Assembly (NCBI RefSeq): GCF_030317145.1
Contig: NZ_JASZYE010000001.1
Coordinates: 1,364,001-1,428,000, forward strand
Origin: Variovorax flavidus
GTDB lineage: Bacteria > Pseudomonadota > Gammaproteobacteria > Burkholderiales > Burkholderiaceae_C
Length of the DNA stretch: 64,000 nt
Direction: 5' to 3'
This document shows positions 27,540-35,898 of the stretch, in pieces. Position numbers and translations under genes: made by a program. Under the pieces are notes generated by a model. It did not search any database. It was not told the origin of the DNA and was given only the letters and a program-made list of their open reading frames with translations. The stretch's first letter is position 1. Each line of letters starts with the position of its first letter.

Positions 27540-27630
27540 AGCGGCAATCGTTCTGCTCCGCGATGGCGTGATGGACGTGCTCTCGAAGGGCATCAGGTGC
27601 GCCGGCCATGCGGTAGGCATAGAAGCGACC
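27468..27630 (-). pseudogene. 3' remnant of a third winged-helix/ATPase regulator
   Basis: Read on the minus strand, this stretch encodes FTEGHGTVDLVTARELL and a few more residues before TAG at 27470, closely matching the C-terminus of the 37262-40186 regulator (FAEGHGTVDLVTARDLLVTLGSPLP). The frame is open upstream for only about 54 codons (…RMAGAPDALREHVHHAI…) before an in-frame TGA at 27633-27631, and no start or upstream domains follow. It overlaps the 3' end of the plus-strand regulator. I read it as the surviving tail of a deleted or inverted copy. Confidence 0.7.
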
Positions 27631-28000
27631 TCACGGTGTTGCTGAGGCCGCGTCAACCGGCCACTGTTGCGCACAGGTCAACAACGTGCTGCCTATTTGG
27701 CTTCACCGGGAGATGGAGCGCTGAGGCAAGATGCGCCCGGGTGTCCGACCAGTCCTCGGCACCGCAACGCGAGATCGGCTTGGCCCACTCCCGGAGTGAA
27801 GGGTCCGAAGGCGGTCCCGAATGCGCAAGACCCTGATGCGGCCTCGCCGGCCGGATCCGCTTGCGGGCAACTGGCACGCAAAGGCTCCCAGGAAGGTCGC
27901 CACGTAAGAGGACCGCTTGGCAAGCTCACATCACATCTGAAGCAACGCAACATATCGCACTAAATGACCAAGCAAGTGCCGAATCTCACTAGCTGCACGT
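27631..28000. other. intergenic region, no gene recognised
   Basis: About 370 bases between the regulator remnant and the tetR gene. Short open frames on both strands have no family resemblance, no good ribosome-binding site and clash with one another. The last 60 bases before 28001 are noticeably AT-richer and probably hold the tetR promoter. Confidence 0.4.
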
Positions 28001-28618
28001 ATGTCCAGTTCGTCTCGCGCGTCCAGCGGTCGCGATAAGACCGCGGGCCGGCCCCGCAGCGACAACGCTACGCGCGCCGTACGTGCCGCGGCGTTGGAAC
28101 TGGCCTATGAGGGAGGTGCCCAGTTCGCCACAGTCGAACGCATTGCCGCGCGCAGCGGTGTGGCGAAGACCTCAATCTATCGTCGATGGCCCAATGCGGC
28201 CAGCATTGTGATGGATGCGTACCTGGCCGAGCTCGGTCCGAAGATTCGCTACCGTCGCAAGTCCGGCGTGCTGGAGAGCTTCATCGATTCGGTCCGTCAG
28301 TTGGTCGTGGCGCTGAAGGGGCCGCACGGCGACCTGCTGCGCCACCTCCTCGGTGCGGCACAGTCCGACCCGCAGCTGCAGAAGGCGTTCCACGAGAACT
28401 GGATCGCGCCTCGGCGGGCGCAGGCGATGGCCGTCATCGAGCAGGCACAGGCCGATGGCGAGCTCGCTGCCAGCATCGACACCGATGTGCTGCTGGACGC
28501 CATATACGGCGCTGTCTACTTCCGCCTAATGATTCCTTATCGGAAACTCTCGACGACGTACGTAGAGAAGATGGTGCGCCAGGTGTTTGAAGGCGTAGCG
28601 GGCCACCGCCGGTTCTGA
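28001..28618 (+). CDS. TetR family regulator (copy 1)
   Basis: A 205-residue repressor. The N-terminal HTH (about 15-63) reads GRPRSDNATRAVRAAALELAYEGG then TVERIAARSGVAKTSIYRRWPNAASIVMDA; the C-terminal ligand domain is of the TetR_C_11-like type and ends KMVRQVFEGV. It is a close paralogue of the protein at 36565-37179, with long identical stretches such as SGVAKTSIYRRWPNAASIV and NWIAPRRAQAMAVI. Each copy lies next to a winged-helix/ATPase regulator, which suggests cassette duplication. Ligand and targets are unknown. Confidence 0.92.
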   Translation: MSSSSRASSGRDKTAGRPRSDNATRAVRAAALELAYEGGAQFATVERIAARSGVAKTSIYRRWPNAASIVMDAYLAELGPKIRYRRKSGVLESFIDSVRQLVVALKGPHGDLLRHLLGAAQSDPQLQKAFHENWIAPRRAQAMAVIEQAQADGELAASIDTDVLLDAIYGAVYFRLMIPYRKLSTTYVEKMVRQVFEGVAGHRRF

Positions 28619-28682
28619 CGCGCTGAATGGGACGTCCCCGTCTGCGGTGACGGTAACCACGCCGTGACGCGAGAAGGCGTCG

Positions 28683-30338
28683 TCAGTCTTCGAAGGACGT
28701 CACTTCCACCGGAAGCGTCGGAGCCTGCCACCGATAACCCTCAGCGAGTGCGTTGCGATCGGTCGCGTCACCGTTCCATCGGATGTTCAGCAAGTCGGTG
28801 ATCGTCCATCCCGACCAATCGGCTCGAAACGGTCGGGTTTCCGCGTCAGCCGGCTGGCGCTTTGGCGACCTGTTGCGCCAGATGACGGTCGGGATTCGGT
28901 AGCCTGAGGCAGTGGCCGGGCTGTGACCTGCGTGGTTGCCCCAATGACCGACCTCTTGCCCATGGTCGGACAGGTACATCCAAGCCCTGTACCCTTCGGC
29001 TCGCCCGATCCTGCGTGTCAATTCGAGCGTCTCGGCGACCACGAAGTCATGGTACAGAAGGGCCGCGTCGTACTCCTGCCGAAACTTGCGCACCCACATC
29101 GATCGGCCGCTTCGCTCGAGCGCTTCTTCCACGTCATCGATACGGTCGTCGAACGGATTGGCTCCCTCGGGGAAGCGCAGGTTGTAGTGGGGATGCGCGC
29201 CCATGAGATGCACCACGATCAGTTTGCGCTCGGCGGGATCTTCCAACGCTTCCTGCACGCAATCGAGCAGTTCGCCGTCCAGCGATGCACCTGCGCGGCC
29301 GGGCGTGCGGTTCACGATGTCGACCATGTCGGCCAGCCGGGCGTGCTTCTGTTCGATCGCGACATCGTCGTGATTGCTCATCCACCAGACCTTGTAGCCC
29401 GCCGCGCGCGCCAGTGCCAGGACATGCTGCGGCTGTTGATCCTCTGGCAATCCAAAGTTGAACATGTTGCGCAGCGCCGGGATGGTGCTCGCATCGGCCG
29501 ACCAGGCGTTGCGCATGACCAGCAACTGGTCTTTCAGTTGCGCCTTGTATGCCATGAGCCGTGGCGTGGTCGCGCGGCTGTAGCCATACAGCGCCATGTT
29601 GTCGCGGTTGATGCTGTCGGTGATGACGAGCACCAACGTCGCCGGCCCATCCATGGCTACCGAGGGTCTTGTCGCCCTGGCGCGCGACAGGGCCAGGTCA
29701 CGCTCGCGCTGCTGGTCGGCCCATCCCGCGCGCAGTGCGAGCACCGAATGGCTCCAGTCTGCCCAAAACACCACTGGATGCAGCCTACGCCAGGGCTTGA
29801 TCAGATAGGCGATGCTTCCAATGGCGAGGATTGCGCACATTCCTGTGATCGCCCAGCGCGGCGGGGGCTCACCGGCCCGCGCACCTCTTCGCGCATTCCT
29901 GGCGACGACCAGCGCCGCCAACAGCAGTCCGCCGCACCACACCAGCGTCGCGCGCCAGTGCATCGAGAGGTATTCCCCCGCCTCCCGCCGGTTGGTATTG
30001 GCAGCCGCGGACTGAACGAGGGAGCTGTCAGGCGCGGCCTGGTAGGCGTCGAGCAGGTACGCGCGGGTCACCGCATCCAGGGCAAAGCCCATCACCCACA
30101 GCCAGACCAGCACGATCCTGAAGCGATGCACTCGAGGGCTTCGAACCGGCCACGCAAGCCATACGAGTGCCGGCGCCGCGAGCACCATGAGCTGTGCCAC
30201 CCGCCGGCCATCGTGTCCCAGCGCGATCAACATCAGCAACGTTGCCGCAATGGCGCCACAGGCCACCAGCGTTGGCGGTCTCTTCGCGCTTCGGGTGTTC
30301 GGTCGATCAGCGGAGAAGTCGAGCATGGGCGCCGGCAT
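28683..30338 (-). CDS. sulfatase-fold membrane protein, phosphoethanolamine transferase-like
   Basis: About 551 residues if started at ATG 30338; ATG 30326 is as likely and the frame is open farther up. Four or five hydrophobic segments occupy the first ~230 residues, then a periplasmic alkaline-phosphatase-fold domain. The active-site loop reads VITDSINRDNMALYGYSRATTP, where relatives of EptA/CptA have a G-E-T/S motif followed by GY-R-TTP; the Glu metal ligand is Asp here and Ser would be the nucleophile. Other conserved sites are VHLMGAHPHYNLRFP and YLSDHGQEVGHWGNH. The family adds phosphoethanolamine to lipid A, core sugars or glucans; the acceptor here is unknown. Confidence 0.82.
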   Translation of the reverse strand: MPAPMLDFSADRPNTRSAKRPPTLVACGAIAATLLMLIALGHDGRRVAQLMVLAAPALVWLAWPVRSPRVHRFRIVLVWLWVMGFALDAVTRAYLLDAYQAAPDSSLVQSAAANTNRREAGEYLSMHWRATLVWCGGLLLAALVVARNARRGARAGEPPPRWAITGMCAILAIGSIAYLIKPWRRLHPVVFWADWSHSVLALRAGWADQQRERDLALSRARATRPSVAMDGPATLVLVITDSINRDNMALYGYSRATTPRLMAYKAQLKDQLLVMRNAWSADASTIPALRNMFNFGLPEDQQPQHVLALARAAGYKVWWMSNHDDVAIEQKHARLADMVDIVNRTPGRAGASLDGELLDCVQEALEDPAERKLIVVHLMGAHPHYNLRFPEGANPFDDRIDDVEEALERSGRSMWVRKFRQEYDAALLYHDFVVAETLELTRRIGRAEGYRAWMYLSDHGQEVGHWGNHAGHSPATASGYRIPTVIWRNRSPKRQPADAETRPFRADWSGWTITDLLNIRWNGDATDRNALAEGYRWQAPTLPVEVTSFED

Positions 30339-30552
30339 TCTGGCAGGCCGCTCTCCAGTTGCCACAAATAGCCCGATGCACCATACGGTCGCTCGCCACT
30401 GGACGGAAGCCATCGGCGGCGTGTGCCTCATCGGCATCGGGTCGGCCACGCTCTGTGAGCGCCTTACGGCCATTGCATAGATTGCACATCCCTCGCCTCC
30501 CGCCCAGAATCGGGGCCCGGCGAAATAGCGTTTGCCGACACTAGGAGACACC

Positions 30553-32034
30553 ATGATGCGATCCGCCTTGACACGCACCGGCGCATTCCGGTCGGCTTTC
30601 GTGATCGGCATGGCCTGTTGGCTGGCCGCCTGCGCCTCCAGGCCGGACAACGCTGGTGACGTCCTCGCCCGTTCTGCGTCGACCATGGGCGGTGCGAACG
30701 CCAAGAGCCTGCGCTACGTGGCCGAGGGTACCGGCTATACCTTCGGTCAGGCGTACAAGCCCGGTGGCGCGTGGCCCCGCATCACGCTGCATTCGTTCAC
30801 CCGTACCGTCGACTACGGCCAGGCCGCGATGCGCGATGAGGTCGTGTTGAGCCGCGCCGAGCCAACGGGCGGTGGCGGCTATCCCCTCGCCGGCCAGCAG
30901 CGCAACGACCAGTTGTTGAGCGGCGACCTGGCGTGGAACCAGACGCCGAACGGCGCCGTGCCGGTGCCGCGCCTCGTCTCCGATCGCATGCATCAACTCT
31001 GGATCACACCGCACGGCGTCCTCAAGGCAGCGGCGCGAAACAACGCGGAAGCGAGCCGTGGCGCGGACGGCGGCTCGACGCTGAAGTTCGTCGAACCGGG
31101 CCGGTTCAGCGCGACCGCCCAGGTCAATGGCGACGGACTCGTCACCCAGGTGGACTCCGTCTTTTCCGATCCGGTGCTGGGTGACACCCGTACGGTCACG
31201 TCCTACTCTGAATACCGCGACATCGCCGGCATCAAGTTCCCGATGCGGATCAGGCAGACGATGGGCGGCTTCCAGGTGCTTGACCTTGCTGTCAAGGACG
31301 TCCAGACCCAAGTCGACACCGCCGCGCTGCAAGTTCCCGATGCGGCCCGCAACCAGGGTGAGCGCGTCACGGCCGAGAAGGTGGCCGAGGGCGTGTGGTT
31401 CCTCGGCGGCGGCTCGCACAACAGCGTGGCGATCGAGACGAGGGATCACCTCGTCCTGGTAGAGACACCGCTCAACGACGCCCGCACCCAGGCGGTATTC
31501 GCGCAGGCCAGGACCCTTGCGCCAGGCAAGCCGGTCCGCTTCGCGATCAACAGCCATGCGCACTTCGACCATGCGGGTGGCGTGCGCACGGCCGTGGCCG
31601 AAGGCGCGACCATCGTCACGCAGGCAGCCAACGTCCCCTATTTCGAGAACGCCTTCGCGCGACCGAACCGTGTGAGACCCGACCGCATGGCCCAGGAAGG
31701 CAAGCGCCTGAATATGGTTGCTGTCGGCGACAAACTAGCCATGGGCGACGTTTCGCGCCCGATCGAGGTACACCGCATCACGGACAGCGTCCACAGCGAC
31801 AGCTTCCTGATGGTCTACCTGCCCAACGAGAAGCTGCTGATTCAGGCGGACGCGTTCACGCCGTCCGCGCCCAATGCGCCCCCACCGGCAGTGCCGAATG
31901 CGAACAACCTCAACCTGATCACCAACATCGAACGGCTCGGCCTCAAGGTCGACCGCATCCTGCCGCTCCACGGCCGCGTGGTCCCCGTCTCGGAACTCTA
32001 CGCAACGGCGGGCCAGCCGCTGCCGGCGCGTTGA
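30553..32034 (+). CDS. metallo-beta-lactamase-fold hydrolase, lipoprotein
   Basis: A 493-residue protein with AGGAGACACC before ATG 30553. The lipobox is WLAAC at about residues 24-28. Residues 35-270 are a beta-rich domain without a recognised family, and the metallo-beta-lactamase domain starts about 285 with the zinc motif NSHAHFDHAGG (HxHxDH), later VHSDSFLMVYLP, LLIQADAF and the distal His in LPLHGRVVP. It should be an anchored periplasmic hydrolase of unknown substrate. The gene is divergent from the phosphoethanolamine-transferase-like gene and convergent with a large lipoprotein gene. Confidence 0.88.
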   Translation: MMRSALTRTGAFRSAFVIGMACWLAACASRPDNAGDVLARSASTMGGANAKSLRYVAEGTGYTFGQAYKPGGAWPRITLHSFTRTVDYGQAAMRDEVVLSRAEPTGGGGYPLAGQQRNDQLLSGDLAWNQTPNGAVPVPRLVSDRMHQLWITPHGVLKAAARNNAEASRGADGGSTLKFVEPGRFSATAQVNGDGLVTQVDSVFSDPVLGDTRTVTSYSEYRDIAGIKFPMRIRQTMGGFQVLDLAVKDVQTQVDTAALQVPDAARNQGERVTAEKVAEGVWFLGGGSHNSVAIETRDHLVLVETPLNDARTQAVFAQARTLAPGKPVRFAINSHAHFDHAGGVRTAVAEGATIVTQAANVPYFENAFARPNRVRPDRMAQEGKRLNMVAVGDKLAMGDVSRPIEVHRITDSVHSDSFLMVYLPNEKLLIQADAFTPSAPNAPPPAVPNANNLNLITNIERLGLKVDRILPLHGRVVPVSELYATAGQPLPAR

Positions 32035-32160
32035 GCCGAAAGTCGACGGATCTCGGCGTTGCTTCGCATCGAAGCCTCCCGCAGCGGAAGGCTCTGGATC
32101 TGGCAGCACAAATCTGCATGCCTGGGGCTCAGCGGCCAAGAGGACCGCTTTCGTCCCTTT

Positions 32161-32195
32161 CTCCATCCCGGACCGGCGAACCGGCCCGGATGGAG
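32161..32195. terminator. strong hairpin between convergent genes
   Basis: 8-base arms CTCCATCC/GGATGGAG enclose a second CCGG/CCGG stem with a CGAA tetraloop. It lies 9 bases beyond the minus-strand lipoprotein gene stop and 127 bases beyond the plus-strand stop. No T run follows on either strand, so efficiency is uncertain. Confidence 0.5.
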
Positions 32196-32203
32196 AGCCA
32201 GGA

Positions 32204-34621
32204 TCAGATCGGCGTGGACTGCGGTGCTGCCGTCAGGGGCACGCCCCCTGGGCCGCCCACATATGTGCGAGGCGAGGCAGGCGCCTGCTGGCCGACGCCC
32301 GGCTTGGTGTAGTCGCACACGCCAGTGCTGAACACGGCCTGCAGACGGCCTTGCTGCGTCCCTGTGAAAGTGATGCCAGGGTACTCGCCGAAATTCAGCG
32401 GCTTCAGTGTGCACTTGAGGATGTTCTCGGCGCGCGGGCCTCCGGAGACCTGCCGCGGCGAAGAATGGATCGCGAGCTTGGGGTCCGCATCGCAAATCGC
32501 CTGGTCAGTCACCTTGGTCGAGAAGGTGGTGTCCGTGCTCAGGTAGCAATAGTCGAATGCCGTCGAAGGCTTGGACGCAAGGACCTGGGCCGACGTGCGT
32601 TCGCTGTTCAGCGTGGCCTTCGGTGCCGTGGTGACCAGACTGGAAAGCCAGGTGTCCATCATCAGGAAGGACTGGAGCGTGAGCGGCGCGGGCGCGACCA
32701 AGCCGGTTCCGAAGCGCCACATCACCTGGTTGCCATGACCACCGCCGTCCTGGTCGAGGCGGTCGCGTTCGGCAAAGCTTCGCCAGATGTAGTGAATGCC
32801 GCCTTCGTCGTAGCCGCGTAGATCGATGATCGGCAGCTTCGAAAGCTGCGCGCCGCTCGAAACGATGCCACTTTGATAGGCGATCTGCAGCCCGGCCGCA
32901 TCCGCCACCGAGCGGGTCGTCGTCAGATTGGAGTCCGCGTCGCTGCCGCCGACCCCTTCGTTCAGCGTCACGAATTCCTCGGCGTTGATGGCTCCGGAGA
33001 GCAGCGCCTTCAGGCCGTACTGCACGCCGACGTTGTCGTTGGTCTGATTCGCACGCGTCGTTCCCGGCGCGAGACCCCACACGGCGACTGCGAGATCAGG
33101 ATCGCCGCAACGTGGGCCGGTTGGGTTTGTCACCGGGTCATAGACCTGGCTTGGCGGCAGCTTGCAATTGTTGTTTGACGACGGACCGGCGACGAGATGC
33201 CCGGCAGCGTCGGCGACAAACGTCGGCGTGTAGTTGCCCGGCTTGTTGTTGTAGCCGAAGGAGTTGACCCACGAATGGCAGCCCGTTTGGTCGAGGTGGC
33301 CGTTGATGGCCGTCTTCTTGGCGTTGATCTGGGCCTGCGTCAGCCCTTCGGTCGCCACGAGATTTCCCCAGGCAGCGCCCGCGTAGAAATTCACGAGTTG
33401 GACGCAATCCGCCACTTCGATCCCTGTCGTGATCGAGTCGGGATAGTCGCACTGCACCTGGATGCCGTCGAGGAGACCAGGGAACGTCGAGGCCACGGTG
33501 TTTTGCCCGATCGATCCGCCGGAGCATCCGTTCCCCATCGTGTACTTGATCTCGCCGTAGTACTTGGTGATGTATTCCTTCATCATCATGACGGTCTCGC
33601 CGGCCAGGATGCGATTCGAGTTGTAGAGCGAATCGGTCAGGCTGTTGTCGACGACCATCACGCCGCGGGAGAGTGCGCTGTCGTCCGCCCAGTTCTGCTC
33701 GGTGCGGAACTGCAGCCGCGGCTGACCCGTGCTGGCGCCGAACGAGTAGACCACCTTGCCGGTCCACTGCGCCTGGGGCGCATTGGCAGTCCATGGCTTG
33801 GCCGGATCGAACAGCACGGCGATGTCGAAGATGCCGCGATTCACCGTGCCGCGCTCGACCCTGACGATGTAGGGCACGGCGGCCGTCGCGCCAAGCGGCG
33901 TGGTCGTTGCAACGGACGCCATCGGCGTAGTGCCTGGCACATAGGGCTGCAGGCACGAGCTCGACGGGGTCGAGGGGTTCGGATTGGCGATCGTCGGCGA
34001 GGGGTCAGGCAGCAAGAACGAGCAACCACCGTCGCCGGCAGCCGCAGTCTGCGGAGTGAGTGTTCGATAGAACAGCTTGGTCTCGGTCGCGATGTTGCAT
34101 TGCGCATCAGTTGCGGTCGTCGACAGGCCGCTCGCGTTGGTTGCTGCCGTTGATGCCGTTGCCGCAGTCGGCACAGGAGTGGCGCAGACCCAGGGTGTGA
34201 CCTGGGTGCTCACCAGCACGGGTCCACCGATCGGGTGGTTTGTCAGAGTGAGCGATGCGCCGCGAAACGAATCGTCCGTGGACGTCACCTTGAGCGTGTT
34301 GGCGCCATTTGCCAGCCCGGTCACGAGGCCGACCGTGCGCCCGTCACCTCGGGTTTGCTTGAACGCAGTCGTCACGTCCGCGGAGCCGAGCGTGACTTTC
34401 ATGGCAGAAGTCGAAGACCCGGTCGGCATCTTGATTTCGACCAATGCCGATCCGCCTGAAACCATATCGGCCCGCGTCGACAACGGAAGTATCTGCGCCT
34501 GGCCCTTTGATTGTGCGGGAGGGGGGAAGAATCCCCCGCCTCCACCACCACCACAGGCGGCGAGAAAGACGCACAAGGTCGTACCGGCGGCACAAGCCGC
34601 CAGCTTTTCGTAAAGCCTCAT
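32204..34621 (-). CDS. large secreted lipoprotein, tannase/DUF6351-like alpha/beta hydrolase
   Basis: An 805-residue protein from ATG 34621 (GGAGA upstream). The lipobox is LAAC (Cys23), followed by a poly-Gly run and a Pro-rich linker. A beta-rich domain covers about 40-260. The remainder resembles the DUF6351 family, with a GCSGGSIGQ nucleophile elbow (Ser367) like that of tannase/feruloyl-esterase relatives, and a later GGIHYIWRSFAERDRL-type His-bearing region with HGNQVMWRF. Multiple cysteines suggest disulfides. It is probably an outer-membrane or periplasmic esterase; substrate unknown. The family name is from memory of the pattern and should be treated as tentative. Confidence 0.78.
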   Translation of the reverse strand: MRLYEKLAACAAGTTLCVFLAACGGGGGGGFFPPPAQSKGQAQILPLSTRADMVSGGSALVEIKMPTGSSTSAMKVTLGSADVTTAFKQTRGDGRTVGLVTGLANGANTLKVTSTDDSFRGASLTLTNHPIGGPVLVSTQVTPWVCATPVPTAATASTAATNASGLSTTATDAQCNIATETKLFYRTLTPQTAAAGDGGCSFLLPDPSPTIANPNPSTPSSSCLQPYVPGTTPMASVATTTPLGATAAVPYIVRVERGTVNRGIFDIAVLFDPAKPWTANAPQAQWTGKVVYSFGASTGQPRLQFRTEQNWADDSALSRGVMVVDNSLTDSLYNSNRILAGETVMMMKEYITKYYGEIKYTMGNGCSGGSIGQNTVASTFPGLLDGIQVQCDYPDSITTGIEVADCVQLVNFYAGAAWGNLVATEGLTQAQINAKKTAINGHLDQTGCHSWVNSFGYNNKPGNYTPTFVADAAGHLVAGPSSNNNCKLPPSQVYDPVTNPTGPRCGDPDLAVAVWGLAPGTTRANQTNDNVGVQYGLKALLSGAINAEEFVTLNEGVGGSDADSNLTTTRSVADAAGLQIAYQSGIVSSGAQLSKLPIIDLRGYDEGGIHYIWRSFAERDRLDQDGGGHGNQVMWRFGTGLVAPAPLTLQSFLMMDTWLSSLVTTAPKATLNSERTSAQVLASKPSTAFDYCYLSTDTTFSTKVTDQAICDADPKLAIHSSPRQVSGGPRAENILKCTLKPLNFGEYPGITFTGTQQGRLQAVFSTGVCDYTKPGVGQQAPASPRTYVGGPGGVPLTAAPQSTPI

Positions 34622-34663
34622 TTGTTTGTCTCCGTTTGGTGTTATTGCCAATTGATGCTATGG

Positions 34664-34730
34664 GTGACTCGATGTCACAAGGACGTGGTTTTCCCTAGCC
34701 GGAGGGCACCCGCATTCCACATCGAGTCAC
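34664..34730. repeat. 12-base inverted repeat upstream of the lipoprotein gene
   Basis: Arms GTGACTCGATGT (34664-34675) and ACATCGAGTCAC (34719-34730) are perfectly complementary and 43 bases apart, in the promoter region of the tannase-like lipoprotein gene. They could be paired operator sites or a stem; no protein is linked to them here. Confidence 0.5.
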
Positions 34731-34825
34731 ATTGGAGACACCGCGCATCATCCCGCCTGCTGAAACCCGCCGAGCGAGGTGCGGGCGACCGAAAGCGGCG
34801 CTTGACGCCACTGGTTGTCGAGCTG

Positions 34826-34849
34826 ATACTTTCCAATCATGGAAAGTAT
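34826..34849. promoter_or_regulatory. candidate operator of the GST-ArsR-SRPBCC operon
   Basis: A perfect 9-6-9 inverted repeat: ATACTTTCC, spacer AATCAT, GGAAAGTAT. It lies 10 bases before the chosen GST start and covers another possible ATG at 34839. An ArsR-type regulator encoded in the operon is the natural candidate to bind it. Confidence 0.65.
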
Positions 34850-34859
34850 TGGCAATCCT

Positions 34860-35549
34860 ATGAACGATCTCACGCTGCACTACCACCCGCTCTCGTCCTA
34901 CTGTCACAAGGTTCTTATCGCGATCGACGTGTTGGGCATCGAGGTGGACAAGCGGATCCTCAATCTGGGGGATCCCGAAGAGCGGGCGTCGCACCTGGCA
35001 CGGTGGCCGACGGGCAAGATGCCGCTCTTGATGGACCGTCTTCGGCCCGTGCCCGAATCGAGCATCATGATCGAGTATCTCCAGCGTCACTACGCACGCC
35101 CAGGGCGCACGCTCATCCCGGATGCTCCGGACGCCGCCCTCGACGTGCGCTTGTGGGACCGCTTGTTCGACCTGCACGTGATGACCCCGATGCAGGCATT
35201 GACCGCCGACCTTTTGCGACCAGAAGGTGAGCGCGACGCACGCGGCGCAGCCCAGGCGCGACAGGGTCTGTCGTCGGCCTACGCGTTCATCGATCGCCAC
35301 CTCGCAGGGCGCACCTGGGTGATCGGCGATGCGTTCAGCATGGCCGACTGCGCCGCGGCACCGGCATTGTTCTATGCAGTGACTTACGTGCCGCTGCCAC
35401 CGCAGCACGTCCGCCTGGCGGCCTATTTCGAACGCTTGATGGACCATCCCTCGGTTGCGCTCACCATCGATCAGGCAAGGCCCTACTTCAAGTTCTATCC
35501 TGGGCGTGACGGCTTGCCTCGGCACGTCTTCGACCGGGCGAGCGTCTGA
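34860..35549 (+). CDS. glutathione S-transferase family protein
   Basis: A 229-residue GST: thioredoxin-like N-terminal domain (LTLHYHPLSSYCHKVLIAIDVLG; later TGKMPLLMD and the glutathione-binding PESSIMIEYL) and an all-helical C-terminal domain with GDAFSMADCAAAPAL. The CH in SSYCHKV resembles the Ser/Cys active-site GSTs of bacteria. I prefer ATG 34860 because the upstream ATG at 34839 lies inside the inverted repeat. It is first in an operon with an ArsR regulator (1 base between stop and start) and an SRPBCC protein, an arrangement common for detoxification modules. Confidence 0.88.
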   Translation: MNDLTLHYHPLSSYCHKVLIAIDVLGIEVDKRILNLGDPEERASHLARWPTGKMPLLMDRLRPVPESSIMIEYLQRHYARPGRTLIPDAPDAALDVRLWDRLFDLHVMTPMQALTADLLRPEGERDARGAAQARQGLSSAYAFIDRHLAGRTWVIGDAFSMADCAAAPALFYAVTYVPLPPQHVRLAAYFERLMDHPSVALTIDQARPYFKFYPGRDGLPRHVFDRASV

Positions 35550-35550
35550 A

Positions 35551-35898
35551 ATGCGGGCCATCGTTGAGCCCGCACGCCTCGACCGCATGTTCTTTGCGCT
35601 GGCCGACGGGCATCGCCGCGGCATGCTCGACCGCCTGAGCCGAGGACACGCATCGGTGTCCGAACTGGCTGAACTGCTTGGCATCGCGCTGCCCTCGGCA
35701 GTCAAGCACCTGGCCGTGCTTGAGTTGGGCGGATTCGTTGCCTCCCAGAAGACCGGCCGCGTGCGCACTTACAAAGCCGAACCCAAGGCGCTCGACGCCA
35801 TGGAGGCCTGGGTCGCGAAGCGCAAGACGCTACTCAATGCACAGTTCGACCGGCTCGACGCCTATCTGGCCGAGCAGAAAGGCAAGGCCACGCGATGA
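35551..35898 (+). CDS. ArsR family winged-helix regulator
   Basis: A 115-residue HTH protein beginning MRAIVEPARLDRMFFALADGHRRGMLDRLS, then SVSELAELLGIALPSAVKHLAVLELGGFV and the wing KTGRVRTYKAE. It has no cluster of Cys ligands, so it belongs to the non-metal ArsR group paired with AHSA1/SRPBCC proteins. It sits between the GST and SRPBCC genes, sharing an ATGA overlap with the latter. Likely autoregulator of the operon through the inverted repeat at 34826-34849. Confidence 0.92.
   Translation: MRAIVEPARLDRMFFALADGHRRGMLDRLSRGHASVSELAELLGIALPSAVKHLAVLELGGFVASQKTGRVRTYKAEPKALDAMEAWVAKRKTLLNAQFDRLDAYLAEQKGKATR

Noticed and set aside
27653..27963. Overlapping short frames on both strands
   Set aside because: No ribosome-binding site, homology or consistent codon pattern.
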